Shown here: piece after piece, positions 27,601 through 35,654 of the stretch | How positions within the stretch are numbered: the stretch's first letter is position 1 | Layout: each line of letters begins with the position of its first letter | Assembly (NCBI RefSeq): GCF_900110245.1 | Contig: NZ_FOCZ01000005.1 | Location: forward strand, 372,001 to 436,000 | Reading direction: 5' to 3' | Length of the DNA: 64,000 nt | Source: Niastella yeongjuensis | GTDB lineage: Bacteria; Bacteroidota; Bacteroidia; Chitinophagales; Chitinophagaceae | Notes under the pieces: model-generated | Told to the model about the DNA's origin: nothing | Seen by the model: the letters and a program-made list of their open reading frames with translations, nothing else | The model's database searches: none | Program-made: the position numbers and the translations under genes

Positions 27601-27723
27601 AGGGAAAGTGATCTCAGGGAAAAGGGAGGTTTGTAATTTCGTGTATACAAAGATGCCACCACCCAATATAAGTACCAGTAGAACGGTGAGCGGGTTTTTA
27701 TGTGTAAGAAAGAAATTGTTCAC
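24691..27723 (-). CDS. RND-family efflux pump (HAE1/AcrB-like)
   Basis: Inner-membrane proton-driven efflux transporter of 1010 residues, the pump of a tripartite exporter. It has a first TM with LTVLLVLILGGGIFVYTKLQTSLFPEI in short parts, large periplasmic loops (porter and docking domains), and the second half beginning near KRPYLSIAFVVALAVL. The proton-relay Asp pair is in TM4 (GLIIDDAIVVVEQIH), as in AcrB D407/D408. The membrane-fusion gene lies 10 bases upstream and TolC before that. Family members export drugs, dyes or lipophilic compounds; metal-type (CusA) residues were not evident. The two ends of each half show the usual internal duplication. Confidence 0.92.
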   Translation of the reverse strand: MNNFFLTHKNPLTVLLVLILGGGIFVYTKLQTSLFPEITFPKIKVIADAGLQPVDKMMVTVTKPLEGAIKQVPDLQMIRSTTSRGSCEISAFMDWNANIDLSQQRIESKIAEIRNQLPPEVQISVARMNPSILPVMGYSLESNTKSPIELKQIANFTVKPFLSQVAGVSEIRITGGKAKEYWLQLNIQKMGTFSITPDMVNTALSQTNFIKSNGYLSDYHYLYLTVTDATVHNKNELEQIVIKNDGKRIITVKDIADVQINEGVEFVKINANGRDGVLVAVVKQPNANLVTLSKAMEKKISELKKILPPDVRIIPYYIQADFVNDSIKSVTDSLWIGLLLAIVVAIIFLRSLKASATLLFTIPITLGLTLIVLYAVGYTFNIMTLGAIAAAVGLIIDDAIVVVEQIHRTHEEHPEEPSTTLVQKAIHYLFPAMLGSSISTIVIFIPFLLMSGVAGAYFSVMTNTMIITLVCSFFVTWIGLPVVYLLLTKDKPRSGQQAAVHNVRSQNWVSFFIKRPYLSIAFVVALAVLIALLVPRLETGFLPEMDEGSIVLDYNSPPGTSLEETDRELRQVEKILKAIPEVQAYSRRTGAQMGFFITEPNRGDYLIQLKKSRKRGTEDVITDIRKQIEGSQPALRVDFGQVIGDMLGDLMTSVQPIEIKIYGNDQKTLQQLSKQVANVVSNVSGTADVFDGVVIAGPSISVQPDYAKLAQFGITPANFQYQLQTSLEGNISGSLFEKQQYVPIRLVYPGNRKMSVSNIDDLKIFLPDGRLKPLTALATVKVNGGDAEIERENLQSMGVVTARLENRDLGSVMKDIQQKLAAGIHLPQSYSIQYGGAYADQQQSFKELLMILVTASLLVFAVILFLYRSFSIALLILGIAVLGISGSYLALFLTGTPLNVGSYTGLIMITGIIGENSVFTFLQFRESLHEKNTDEAIIYSISTRLRPKLMTALGAIIALMPLALGIGTGAQLHQPLAIAVIGGFIMALPLLLIVLPTGIRMIYKNKTTTT

Positions 27724-27733
27724 CGGGATTATT

Positions 27734-28648
27734 TTATTGCTTTACAATTTTAATGGTGGCGGTATCGGCTAACCCATAATTACCAGTAAGCACAATCTGA
27801 TCGGCGGCTGCAAATGCAGGCGCAACGATCTCTATCTGGCCGTTGGTTTCCAATCCCTTTTTTACCGGCACCTTCACCGCAGTAGTATCGCCCACTACCT
27901 TCATTACCCAGAATTCAGTTTGCGTTTCATTGGCCAACACGGCCTGTCTTGGTAAAAACACCGCATTGGTTTTGGCCGTTTTTATTATATCAACTTTGGC
28001 AACCAGGTTTACCGGTAGTTTATCGGTAGGTACTTTTATATAAATATTCTGGGTTTGGCTGGCCGAATCTACGATTGCAGTTACTGCAGTAATGGTTCCG
28101 GCCAGCTTTTGACCATCGGGCAGTTCCAGCTGTACTTCTTTTTTGCCCAACACCCAGGGCCTTAATTCATAAGGAAGGTTCATTACGAATACAAAACTAT
28201 TCACATCACTGATCACCGCCAGTTGCTCGCCATCCTGCACATAATCACCTGCCTGGTGATCCACTTCTGTAATATGACCGGTTCGGGCAGCCTTTATGGT
28301 AATAAGTCCAGAGAATTTAAAAGTAGAATCAAGCTCGTTGATGGTATTGCCTATACTCTGCGCCTCCTTTGTTTTTAACACAAATAACACCTCCCCCTTG
28401 CCGGCCGTTTGACCAACAACAGCCTTTACTGTGGTAAGATAGCCATTGGCACTTGCCTTTACGACGCTTCTCTGTAAAAAGGTAGAGGTAGCATTCATTT
28501 CAATGGTATCTGCCATGAGGCCGGTTTGTGCAACAGTAACCGTTACGGGTGTAATTACATCCTGGTCGTCATCATTGCTATCGTCGGAAGCTGCATGTCC
28601 GCAGGAAACTAATAAGGTCGCGAATAATATATAAATTCCTGATCTCAT
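27734..28648 (-). CDS. RND periplasmic adaptor (membrane-fusion protein)
   Basis: Periplasmic adaptor that links the RND pump to TolC. ATG 28648 gives a lipoprotein signal (LVSCGHAA, lipid Cys15); the longer start at 28675 would overlap the TolC gene by 13 bases. An acidic stretch (DDSNDDDQD) follows, then lipoyl/barrel-sandwich halves (SVVKASANGYLTTVKAVVGQTAGKG; AARTGHITEVDHQAGDYVQDG, given in parts), beta-barrel and membrane-proximal domains. The coiled-coil hairpin is short, so this is a compact adaptor of 304 residues. It lies 14 bases after TolC and 10 before the pump. Confidence 0.9.
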   Translation of the reverse strand: MRSGIYILFATLLVSCGHAASDDSNDDDQDVITPVTVTVAQTGLMADTIEMNATSTFLQRSVVKASANGYLTTVKAVVGQTAGKGEVLFVLKTKEAQSIGNTINELDSTFKFSGLITIKAARTGHITEVDHQAGDYVQDGEQLAVISDVNSFVFVMNLPYELRPWVLGKKEVQLELPDGQKLAGTITAVTAIVDSASQTQNIYIKVPTDKLPVNLVAKVDIIKTAKTNAVFLPRQAVLANETQTEFWVMKVVGDTTAVKVPVKKGLETNGQIEIVAPAFAAADQIVLTGNYGLADTATIKIVKQ

Positions 28649-28662
28649 AATGCCTGTTCGTA

Positions 28663-29895
28663 TTACCTGTTCCAATAATTAATTTGGTTTATTATTTTCA
28701 TTCTATTGATATAATTCTGCGTAACCAGATTTCGTGCATTGAAATAATTGGTAAGCGCCAGTATAAAATCAGTAACCCTGATATCCCCGGTACCCAATAA
28801 TTTTTCGTTGACTTTTATCAGGGTGTCGGTATAGCGGATTTGCTGATTGATATTGCTGATAAGTTTTTCGATGGAGCGCAGTTGTTGCATCAATTGAAAC
28901 AATTGTTGCTGTCGCTGGTTTACAAAAAAATCCCGTTGCGCCTGCCTGGTTTGTTCGGCCAGGTTCAACTTCTGGTATTGCAATTTTCTTTGATGGCCAT
29001 CGTAAATAGGCACGGTGAGGGAAACGCCAAAGCTGGCGCCCCAGTTCTTATACGGCATATAATTCAGGGATGAATTATAACCGGCATCGGCAAAAGAATT
29101 GATCTTTGGTTTATAGTTGAGATCAACCAGCGCCCGGTCGTTCCTTATTTTTAAACTATCCAGAATGTATTGCCGGTAAAAAGCAGAAGTAGTGTAGTCG
29201 GGCAATGTATTCAATGACAATTTCGGGTCTTCCAGTTGCTGGGGAGTAGTGGTATCCTGGATGCCGGCCAGGTAGTTCAACAAGGCATAGTCACTGGCAT
29301 ACTGTACTTCCAGTTCAGAGGTAGTAAGTAATTGCTGTTGCCTTGTTACAGTAAACGACAGGTAATCGGATTGTTTAAATACGTTACCCTGGGTAAGTTT
29401 TTTCAAGAGGGTATCTTCGCGTGCCAACAGATCGTTTATTTCCCGGTTGTATTGCAATTGCAGCAAGTCGCCAAAAGCATTGATGTATTGATCTGTAATA
29501 CTCCTTTTAAGATCCTGCTCGGATAGTTTGATATTATTAGCCGCCGATTGCGACTGTATTTGAAAACCGGCGATTTGGGTATTTACATTCCTGCGGCTGA
29601 TAATGGCTTTGTTCACGGCAACCAAACCCGATACCTGTGCCTTGTTCGTAATGATCTCATCGTACCCATAGCCATTAATAACAGGCGCATACATGTTATT
29701 GCTGTTAGCGCTTACCTGAGGTCTTAAATTTGCCCGTACCAATTGGCTGTCAATTGAAAAGCCCAATACCTGGTTCTGAAAGTCTTTGATCAGCGGGCTG
29801 TTTTTGACTGCATTAGCCAGGTAATATGCAAGGCCATTTTGTTGTGCCGATACTTTTGTCACAATCAAAAGAAATAAGAACAAAAATCCCTTCAT
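28663..29895 (-). CDS. TolC-family outer-membrane efflux protein (RND operon)
   Basis: TolC-type outer-membrane channel of 410 residues: signal peptide (about 1-17, VSAQ), then two OEP repeats of long coiled-coil helices with internal barrel strands (for example VRANLRPQVSANSNN and DLNYKPKINSFADAGYNSS). Being short, it may use a smaller barrel loop set. It is the first tripartite-exporter gene, 70 bases after the TonB-type barrel gene, and 14 bases before the adaptor start. The gap to 29966 has no strong terminator, so co-transcription with the barrel gene is possible. Confidence 0.9.
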   Translation of the reverse strand: MKGFLFLFLLIVTKVSAQQNGLAYYLANAVKNSPLIKDFQNQVLGFSIDSQLVRANLRPQVSANSNNMYAPVINGYGYDEIITNKAQVSGLVAVNKAIISRRNVNTQIAGFQIQSQSAANNIKLSEQDLKRSITDQYINAFGDLLQLQYNREINDLLAREDTLLKKLTQGNVFKQSDYLSFTVTRQQQLLTTSELEVQYASDYALLNYLAGIQDTTTPQQLEDPKLSLNTLPDYTTSAFYRQYILDSLKIRNDRALVDLNYKPKINSFADAGYNSSLNYMPYKNWGASFGVSLTVPIYDGHQRKLQYQKLNLAEQTRQAQRDFFVNQRQQQLFQLMQQLRSIEKLISNINQQIRYTDTLIKVNEKLLGTGDIRVTDFILALTNYFNARNLVTQNYINRMKIINQINYWNR

Positions 29896-29965
29896 TTACC
29901 CACTTTTATATCATTGTATTAAAAATATGTGCCTAATCTGGTAAAATATTGAAGTAAGTATTGCC

Positions 29966-32440
29966 TTACAGGTTGTTCATATCACTTCCTTCTTCTTTAT
30001 GTTCATTCTTAAATTCCAGTTTTCCAAACTTCCAGGTGAAGTTGATCCCAATTGAACGAAAAGGTATTTTGCGGATGGTAGTAGTAGTAAAACCCGGTCC
30101 ATTTATATCAAGCTGCTGTTTTACATACTCATTAAAAGGATTGGTGGCCGTTAATGCCACACTTCCTTTTTTATGCCAGATCATTTTACGCATCGCTATA
30201 CTGTAAGTAGTAAGGGAAGGATACCGGCCCTGTACCTCGTTGCGGGCTGAATTGAAATTACCAAAGAACTCACCTGCCAGTAAAGGACTGAACTGATAGC
30301 TCACATTCAGGTTCATGCGGTAATTGAAAGACGTGCGGCTTTGTCCTACATCTATTGCATTGATGATCTTCCGGTGAAAGAAAGATAAGTTCGTACGCAA
30401 CCCCAGCTTAGCGGTAGGATGCAGATCAGAAAAAATATTCAACCCGGTATTGTTTTCCGTACCAATGTTTTCCCTGGTGCTTACCGACACATTGTAATAC
30501 GTTGAATCACCCACTATCAGGGAAGGATAATATTTTACATACGGTTGAATATCCTGCTGGTTATGCCGATAAAAACCGGTCAATATCACCGAACCAATGT
30601 TTCCTATATCACGGCTATAGCTTAGTTCCACCCGCTGGCCCAATTCCGGCAACAGGTAAGGATTTCCTGCAGTAATATTCTTTGGGTCGCTTGTGTTTAC
30701 AAAAGGGTTCAGGTCCTCATAATCGGGTCTTTCTATTCGTTTTGAATAACTCAGCTTGATCACCTGGCCTTCCTCTATTTTCTTTGACAGGAATAAAGAG
30801 GGCACCCAGGTATTATACCCAGGCTTTTTTACCTGTTGCTGTGCATTTGAATAATAGGAGTTTATTTCTGTGCGTTCATACCGGCCGCCTGCTTTTACAT
30901 CGAATAATTTACCCACCGGAAAACTCAGCTCTGCATAGCCCGCATACACCTGCTGATGGTATTGCAGGTTGTTCGACAAACCAGCCGCATACAGATAATC
31001 TTTATTCAACGGGCTGTAACCCCAGGCGGCGGCCTCACTGCTGATATCGAAAAAGGTGGTTTTAACACCGGTGCCTAATTGAATTTTTTCTGACAATGGC
31101 TGGGTATAATCAAGCGTGACCTGGGTTTCATTTTCTTTACCGGGATTGTTGTTCATTACTCCATAATACAGGGAATCCTGCGGCATTAAAAACTGTTCAT
31201 TGGCCGCATTGCCCCGGGTACGACCGATACTTGAATTGACCGCGAACTCCAATTCCTGGTCTTCCCGGGCAAAGGTCCTTTTATAATTGAATGAAAGGTC
31301 TACGTTGTGGGAACGGTTACGGCTGTCGGTATTGTTCAGCGTTACCAGGTTATTTAATAAACTGCCATTATAATTGCTGTTTTGCTGCACCTGATCAATA
31401 AGGCCATTGGTGCTGGTGCCAAAAATATCATAGTTAACAGACGCAGAAAAACTATTATGTTTTTTATACGTCCAGTCCAGTCCCATTCCTGATTGCAACC
31501 CATAACGTTTTAATCTTGTATTGCCGTTTTGCAGTAACAGTGTATTGGTTTTACCCACAGTATCGGTGGAATTACGTTCACTCGTGTAAGGCGTGCTTAC
31601 GGGCAGTCTTGTATTTCCGCTTACAAATGCATTCAAGCCAATATTTTTATTTCGTGCATTGAAATTCACCGCCCCATTTTCAACCCGGGTGCCGGCAGTA
31701 AGGGACACATTGCCATTAATGCCCTTTGCTGTATTGGTTTTCAAAATTATATTAATGATCCCACCCATTCCCTGTGCATCGTACCGTGCACCCGGGTTGG
31801 TGATCACTTCAATACTTTTTATCTGGCTGGCCGGTATTGATTGCAATACATCTGCCACATTGCTGCCAAAGGCTGTAGAGGGTTTACCATTGATCAGAAA
31901 GCGGATACTGCCATTACCGGCCAGTTGCACATTGCCATCTACATCTACCGATACCTGAGGCACCTTCTTCAACAGATCGGTAGCTACCCCACCGGCGGTG
32001 GTAAGGTCTTTTTCAGCGTTGAAAATAAGTTTGTCAATTTTATTTTCAACCAATCTGGCTTTAGCGGTTACGGTCACTGCTGACAGGTCCTGGTCTTTCT
32101 TTATCAACCTGATCAATTTCAGATCAACCGTTTTCCCTTTTTGTACAGGTACTAACAGCAGTGTCATTTTCCGATATCCGATGGATTCTACAATAATAGT
32201 ATAATCACCTGCTGGCACACTGGCAATGGTGAACAGACCGGCATCATTACTGGCGCCGCCGGTCAATATTTTACCTGATGATTTATCCATTACAGTGATA
32301 GTAGCATACTCCAGCGGGGTCTTTGTTACGGAGTCAACTATCTTTCCGGTTATTTTTCCATTTTCCCCTGCATGTGCAGTTGGTTGTGCCTGTAAGCCTA
32401 TTGAGAGCCATATAAACAAGCAGATAAGGATTGCTTTCAT
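29966..32440 (-). CDS. TonB-receptor-like barrel protein with carboxypeptidase-like domain (OMP_b-brl_3)
   Basis: Outer-membrane receptor-like protein of 824 residues: signal peptide (about 1-18, GLQAQ), CarboxypepD_reg-like domain (about 27-110), linker AVTVTAKARLVENKIDK, and plug with LLKKVPQVSVDVDGNVQLAGNG in parts and IEVITNPGARYDAQGMGGIINIILK. The large family-3 barrel ends in GINFTWKFGKLEFK and a short acidic tail. It is a longer paralogue of the protein at 19595-21769. It lies upstream of the RND operon, 70 bases from TolC, so uptake and efflux genes may share a transcript. The ligand is unknown. Confidence 0.87.
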   Translation of the reverse strand: MKAILICLFIWLSIGLQAQPTAHAGENGKITGKIVDSVTKTPLEYATITVMDKSSGKILTGGASNDAGLFTIASVPAGDYTIIVESIGYRKMTLLLVPVQKGKTVDLKLIRLIKKDQDLSAVTVTAKARLVENKIDKLIFNAEKDLTTAGGVATDLLKKVPQVSVDVDGNVQLAGNGSIRFLINGKPSTAFGSNVADVLQSIPASQIKSIEVITNPGARYDAQGMGGIINIILKTNTAKGINGNVSLTAGTRVENGAVNFNARNKNIGLNAFVSGNTRLPVSTPYTSERNSTDTVGKTNTLLLQNGNTRLKRYGLQSGMGLDWTYKKHNSFSASVNYDIFGTSTNGLIDQVQQNSNYNGSLLNNLVTLNNTDSRNRSHNVDLSFNYKRTFAREDQELEFAVNSSIGRTRGNAANEQFLMPQDSLYYGVMNNNPGKENETQVTLDYTQPLSEKIQLGTGVKTTFFDISSEAAAWGYSPLNKDYLYAAGLSNNLQYHQQVYAGYAELSFPVGKLFDVKAGGRYERTEINSYYSNAQQQVKKPGYNTWVPSLFLSKKIEEGQVIKLSYSKRIERPDYEDLNPFVNTSDPKNITAGNPYLLPELGQRVELSYSRDIGNIGSVILTGFYRHNQQDIQPYVKYYPSLIVGDSTYYNVSVSTRENIGTENNTGLNIFSDLHPTAKLGLRTNLSFFHRKIINAIDVGQSRTSFNYRMNLNVSYQFSPLLAGEFFGNFNSARNEVQGRYPSLTTYSIAMRKMIWHKKGSVALTATNPFNEYVKQQLDINGPGFTTTTIRKIPFRSIGINFTWKFGKLEFKNEHKEEGSDMNNL

Positions 32441-32472
32441 TAAGTAGAGTTAAGTTGTATCCTGGTTGAAAG

Positions 32473-32480
32473 CAAACCTA
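32473..32480 (-). promoter_or_regulatory. Possible -7 promoter box (TAGGTTTG) of the TonB-type barrel/efflux operon
   Basis: Minus-strand reading gives TAGGTTTG, an exact TAnnTTTG match, 32 bases before the ATG at 32440. A clear -33 TTTG is not visible 19-21 bases further upstream. The 197-base gap up to the divergent PAP2 gene contains nothing else I could name. Confidence 0.4.
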
Positions 32481-32637
32481 AATGGGAAATTTGAAGACTT
32501 CTTGGCGAAGCTGGATAACTTTAAAAATATGTAATAAGCCAGCCTGAAATACGTTGTAATATTAGTACAATAGTGAATGCCTTAGTTCAGCATTTCAACA
32601 GAATCGTTAAAGATCTTTAGCTGTTAAAACCCCTGTT

Positions 32638-33393
32638 TTGCTTAGAAGTATAATATTGTCCGCTTGTTTGGTCATGAGTTGTATGGTGACTTTTTCGCAG
32701 GAAAAACCTGCTACTCCTTTTGATTCCATTCCTGCTAAACCACTTATCACCTGGCGCAACCTGATAATACCCGGCGCCATGATCACCTATGGGGCAGTTG
32801 CCATAAAGTTTGATGGCTTCCAGGACTGGAACGAAACCATTAAAGACGAGATCTGGACAAAACAACCTCATCAGTTAATACATATAGATAATTATTTGCA
32901 ATGGGGACCCGCTGTCAGCACTTTCGCACTTGGCTTTGCCGGAGTAAAGGGCAGGCATAATTTTACGGACCGGGCGTTGATCTTCGGCATAGCCGAATTG
33001 ATCCAAAGTTCGGTAGTTGCGTCTGTAAAAAAGATCAGTGGTGAAATGAGACCGAATGGGGAGAGCAACCAGTCCTTCCCTTCGGGGCACACGGCCAATG
33101 CTTTTACCGGTGCTGAATTTATGCGACTGGAATATAAAGATGTTTCTCCCTGGTATGGCGTGTATGGTTATGCATTAGCTGCCACTACAGGTTTCCTGCG
33201 AATGTATAATAATAAACACTGGCTAAGCGATGTAGTGGCTGCCGCGGGTGTTGGCATCTTGTCCACAGACTTCACTTATTTTATTTATCCGAAAATAAAA
33301 CGGCTTTTTACCACTAAAAAAAGCGCCACTGCTATAATTCTTCCGACATATAACAATGGCGCTTTTAGTCTTTCGCTGGTAAAAAGACTTTGA
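32638..33393 (+). CDS. PAP2-family phosphatase, exported
   Basis: Type 2 phosphatidic acid phosphatase fold (lipid or diphosphate phosphatase, membrane/periplasm). The three-part signature is complete: KKISGEMRP (KX6RP, about 131-139), FPSGHTA with His151, and LRMYNNKHWLSD with Arg188, His194 and Asp198. The third motif has Leu where SR is usual. The start is TTG at 32638, giving a signal peptide-like N-terminus (MLRSIILSACLVMSC); no in-frame ATG precedes it after the stop at 32608, but an internal start is possible. The stop is 3 bases before the convergent acetolactate synthase stop. Substrates in Bacteroidota include undecaprenyl pyrophosphate and lipid A phosphates. Confidence 0.85.
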   Translation: MLRSIILSACLVMSCMVTFSQEKPATPFDSIPAKPLITWRNLIIPGAMITYGAVAIKFDGFQDWNETIKDEIWTKQPHQLIHIDNYLQWGPAVSTFALGFAGVKGRHNFTDRALIFGIAELIQSSVVASVKKISGEMRPNGESNQSFPSGHTANAFTGAEFMRLEYKDVSPWYGVYGYALAATTGFLRMYNNKHWLSDVVAAAGVGILSTDFTYFIYPKIKRLFTTKKSATAIILPTYNNGAFSLSLVKRL

Positions 33394-33395
33394 CA

Positions 33396-35108
33396 TTATT
33401 TAAGCCTTATCTCGCTGATGCCACAGCCCTGCGGTACCATGGGGAACACATTTCCTTCTTTGGCTACCATTATCTCTAATAAGTAGGGGCCTTTGTGATT
33501 AAACATTTCCTGCACTGCTTCTTCTAAGTACTCGCGTTTGGAAACACATTTCCCCGCCATGCGATAGGCAGCGGCCAATGCTACAAAATCTGGATTCTCC
33601 ATATGAACAGAAGCATATCGCTTATCACTGAAAAGCTCCTGCCATTGCCGCACCATGCCTAAGAACCGGTTGTTCAAAATAATAATTTTGATGTCGAGGT
33701 TGTTTTGCATGATGGTCCCCATCTCCTGCAGGTTCATTTGAAATCCGCCATCGCCAATGATGGCTATCAACGTTCTTTCCGGTGCACCATATTTGGCGCC
33801 TACTGCTGCCGGCAGTGCAAAACCCATCGTGCCCAACCCACCACTGGTTACCACACTTCTGCTATGGTTTAGTTTCGCATAGCGGCTTGCCACCATTTGA
33901 TTTTGCCCCACGTCCGAAACAATGACGGCCTCCCCTTTTGTACAATCGTTCAGGATCCGCACCACCTCCCCCATTGTTAATTCGCCGCCGGCGGGATGCA
34001 GCTCGGGATAGATCACTGTTTCAAATTCTTCTTTGTAAAGAGTATGGAATTGCTGCAACCAGTCGGAATGGTCTCTTTTATCGATCAGTGCAGTAAGCAG
34101 GGGCAACGTTTCCTTACAATCGCCCCAAACCGGCACGGTGGCTTTTACATTTTTATCAACTTCAGCCGGGTCAATATCCAGGTGGATCACCTTCGCCTGT
34201 TTGGCATATCTGTCTAACCGCCCTGTAACGCGATCGTCAAACCGCATCCCGACCGCTATTAGCAGATCGCATTCATTTGTCAATACGTTGGGCGCATAAT
34301 TGCCGTGCATGCCCAGCATACCCACATTAAGTACATGGTCTGACGAAATGGCTCCGGCACCTAATACCGTCCAGGCAGCGGGAATACCACCCTTTTCAAT
34401 AAATGCTTTGAATTCCTGTTCGGCTCTGCCCAGTATTACGCCCTGGCCAAAAACAACCAATGGCTTTTTTGCACTGTTTATTAATTCGGCTGCCTGGGCT
34501 AAATAGAAAGGGCGAATTTCCGGTTTTGGCCGGTAGCTTCGAATATGATTGCATTTATTGTAACCTGCGTAATCAAATAACTGTAACTGTGCATTTTTGG
34601 TAATATCGATCAACACGGGACCGGGGCGCCCGCTGCGCGCAATGTAAAATGCTTTTGCCAGCACTTTGGGGATCTCTTCTGCATTCGTAACCTGATAATT
34701 CCATTTGGTTATCGACGTTGACATGGTAACGATGTCTGTTTCCTGAAACGCATCTGAACCCAGCAGGTGCGCATATACCTGCCCTGTAATACATACTACA
34801 GGCGTGCTATCGATCATGGCATCGGCTATACCGGTGAGCAGGTTAGTGGCGCCGGGCCCGCTTGTGGCGAACACGACGCCTGCCTTCCCTGATGTGCGTG
34901 CGTATCCCTGGGCCGCATGAATACCTCCTTGCTCATGCCGTACCAGGATATGCTTCAGTTGTTGCTCATAATCATACAGCGCATCATAAATTGCAATGTT
35001 GGCGCCGCCGGGTACTCCAAAAACTACTTCCACTTCTTCGGCAATAAGTCCTTCTATAACAGCAACGGCGCCTGAAATATTTTTATTTTCTTTCGAAACT
35101 AATGTCAT
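33396..35108 (-). CDS. ilvB: Acetolactate synthase large subunit (AHAS type)
   Basis: Thiamine-diphosphate enzyme joining two pyruvates to acetolactate, or pyruvate plus 2-oxobutyrate to acetohydroxybutyrate. The three domains are present: catalytic Glu59 in VRHEQGGIHAAQGYA, the FAD/AHAS signature GSDAFQETDIV, and the ThDP motif GDGGFQMN followed by NN in LNNRFLGMVRQWQ. At 570 residues it has AHAS length and AHAS, not AlsS, motifs. The regulatory small subunit IlvN is not next to it, nor are other branched-chain genes such as ilvC or leuA. Instead it is the last gene of the AraC/exporter/E1/GNAT block and starts 13 bases after the GNAT gene. The symbol reflects sequence, not proven isoleucine-valine role. 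Confidence 0.9.
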   Translation of the reverse strand: MTLVSKENKNISGAVAVIEGLIAEEVEVVFGVPGGANIAIYDALYDYEQQLKHILVRHEQGGIHAAQGYARTSGKAGVVFATSGPGATNLLTGIADAMIDSTPVVCITGQVYAHLLGSDAFQETDIVTMSTSITKWNYQVTNAEEIPKVLAKAFYIARSGRPGPVLIDITKNAQLQLFDYAGYNKCNHIRSYRPKPEIRPFYLAQAAELINSAKKPLVVFGQGVILGRAEQEFKAFIEKGGIPAAWTVLGAGAISSDHVLNVGMLGMHGNYAPNVLTNECDLLIAVGMRFDDRVTGRLDRYAKQAKVIHLDIDPAEVDKNVKATVPVWGDCKETLPLLTALIDKRDHSDWLQQFHTLYKEEFETVIYPELHPAGGELTMGEVVRILNDCTKGEAVIVSDVGQNQMVASRYAKLNHSRSVVTSGGLGTMGFALPAAVGAKYGAPERTLIAIIGDGGFQMNLQEMGTIMQNNLDIKIIILNNRFLGMVRQWQELFSDKRYASVHMENPDFVALAAAYRMAGKCVSKREYLEEAVQEMFNHKGPYLLEIMVAKEGNVFPMVPQGCGISEIRLK

Positions 35109-35121
35109 AGCAATATTTATT

Positions 35122-35643
35122 TTATTGTTTATCCCGGATCAAATAAACCATTGGCAGGCCTAATTCATCTATGCCCGTAACGGCGGTGTTTTTTACAAAT
35201 CCATAATTGGTAAAAAAATCTATGTCGGGGTTTTGGTCATACTCGCTTATCCATATTATTTGTTGTAAACTGCATACGGAAAGACATTTTTCAAACAGGC
35301 TTTTCTTTATCTCGATATCCTCAAACTTTTTCAATACGGCAAAGTCGGCTATCCGCATCACACTTTTACCATTCAACGTTTCGGGGCGGGTGCCCTTGGA
35401 GGTAAGACGTGCATACCCAGCCACCTCGCCATCTGCATACACTACCAGGAATTGGTTCGAGAGGCTGTTCATGTCTACATTTAGGGCACCTGTGCTGAAC
35501 TTTTTCTGGATATATTCTTTCAACTGCACCGGTGCTACTTTACCGGTATATTTCTCCCTGGCAGTTGCGGCTGCTATAAACGATAAAGTTTGTTTACATT
35601 CATCTGTACCAATACAGAAACTGGTTACAATTGTATTTTCCAT
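35122..35643 (-). CDS. Degenerate GNAT-fold protein
   Basis: 173-residue protein with a GNAT (N-acetyltransferase) fold: strands near FLVVYADGEVAGYARLTSKG and SVMRIADFAVLKKFEDIEIKKSLFEKCL in parts, then IIWISEYDQNPDIDFFTNYGFVKNTAVT, which fits the C-terminal GNAT half. The acetyl-CoA pyrophosphate loop, normally R/Q-x-x-G-x-G/A at about residues 104-113, reads LKKFEDIEIK and has no glycine. It may thus have lost acetyl-CoA binding or use another donor. It sits 11 bases after the 2-oxoglutarate dehydrogenase E1 gene and 13 before acetolactate synthase, with which it is surely co-transcribed. No GNAT substrate can be named. Confidence 0.75.
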   Translation of the reverse strand: MENTIVTSFCIGTDECKQTLSFIAAATAREKYTGKVAPVQLKEYIQKKFSTGALNVDMNSLSNQFLVVYADGEVAGYARLTSKGTRPETLNGKSVMRIADFAVLKKFEDIEIKKSLFEKCLSVCSLQQIIWISEYDQNPDIDFFTNYGFVKNTAVTGIDELGLPMVYLIRDKQ

Positions 35644-35654
35644 AACTTGACCAA

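Noticed and set aside
33367-33389. AGTCTTT / AAAGACT hairpin at the end of the PAP2 gene
   Set aside because: It is within the coding end and has no U-run on either strand, so I did not list it as a terminator.
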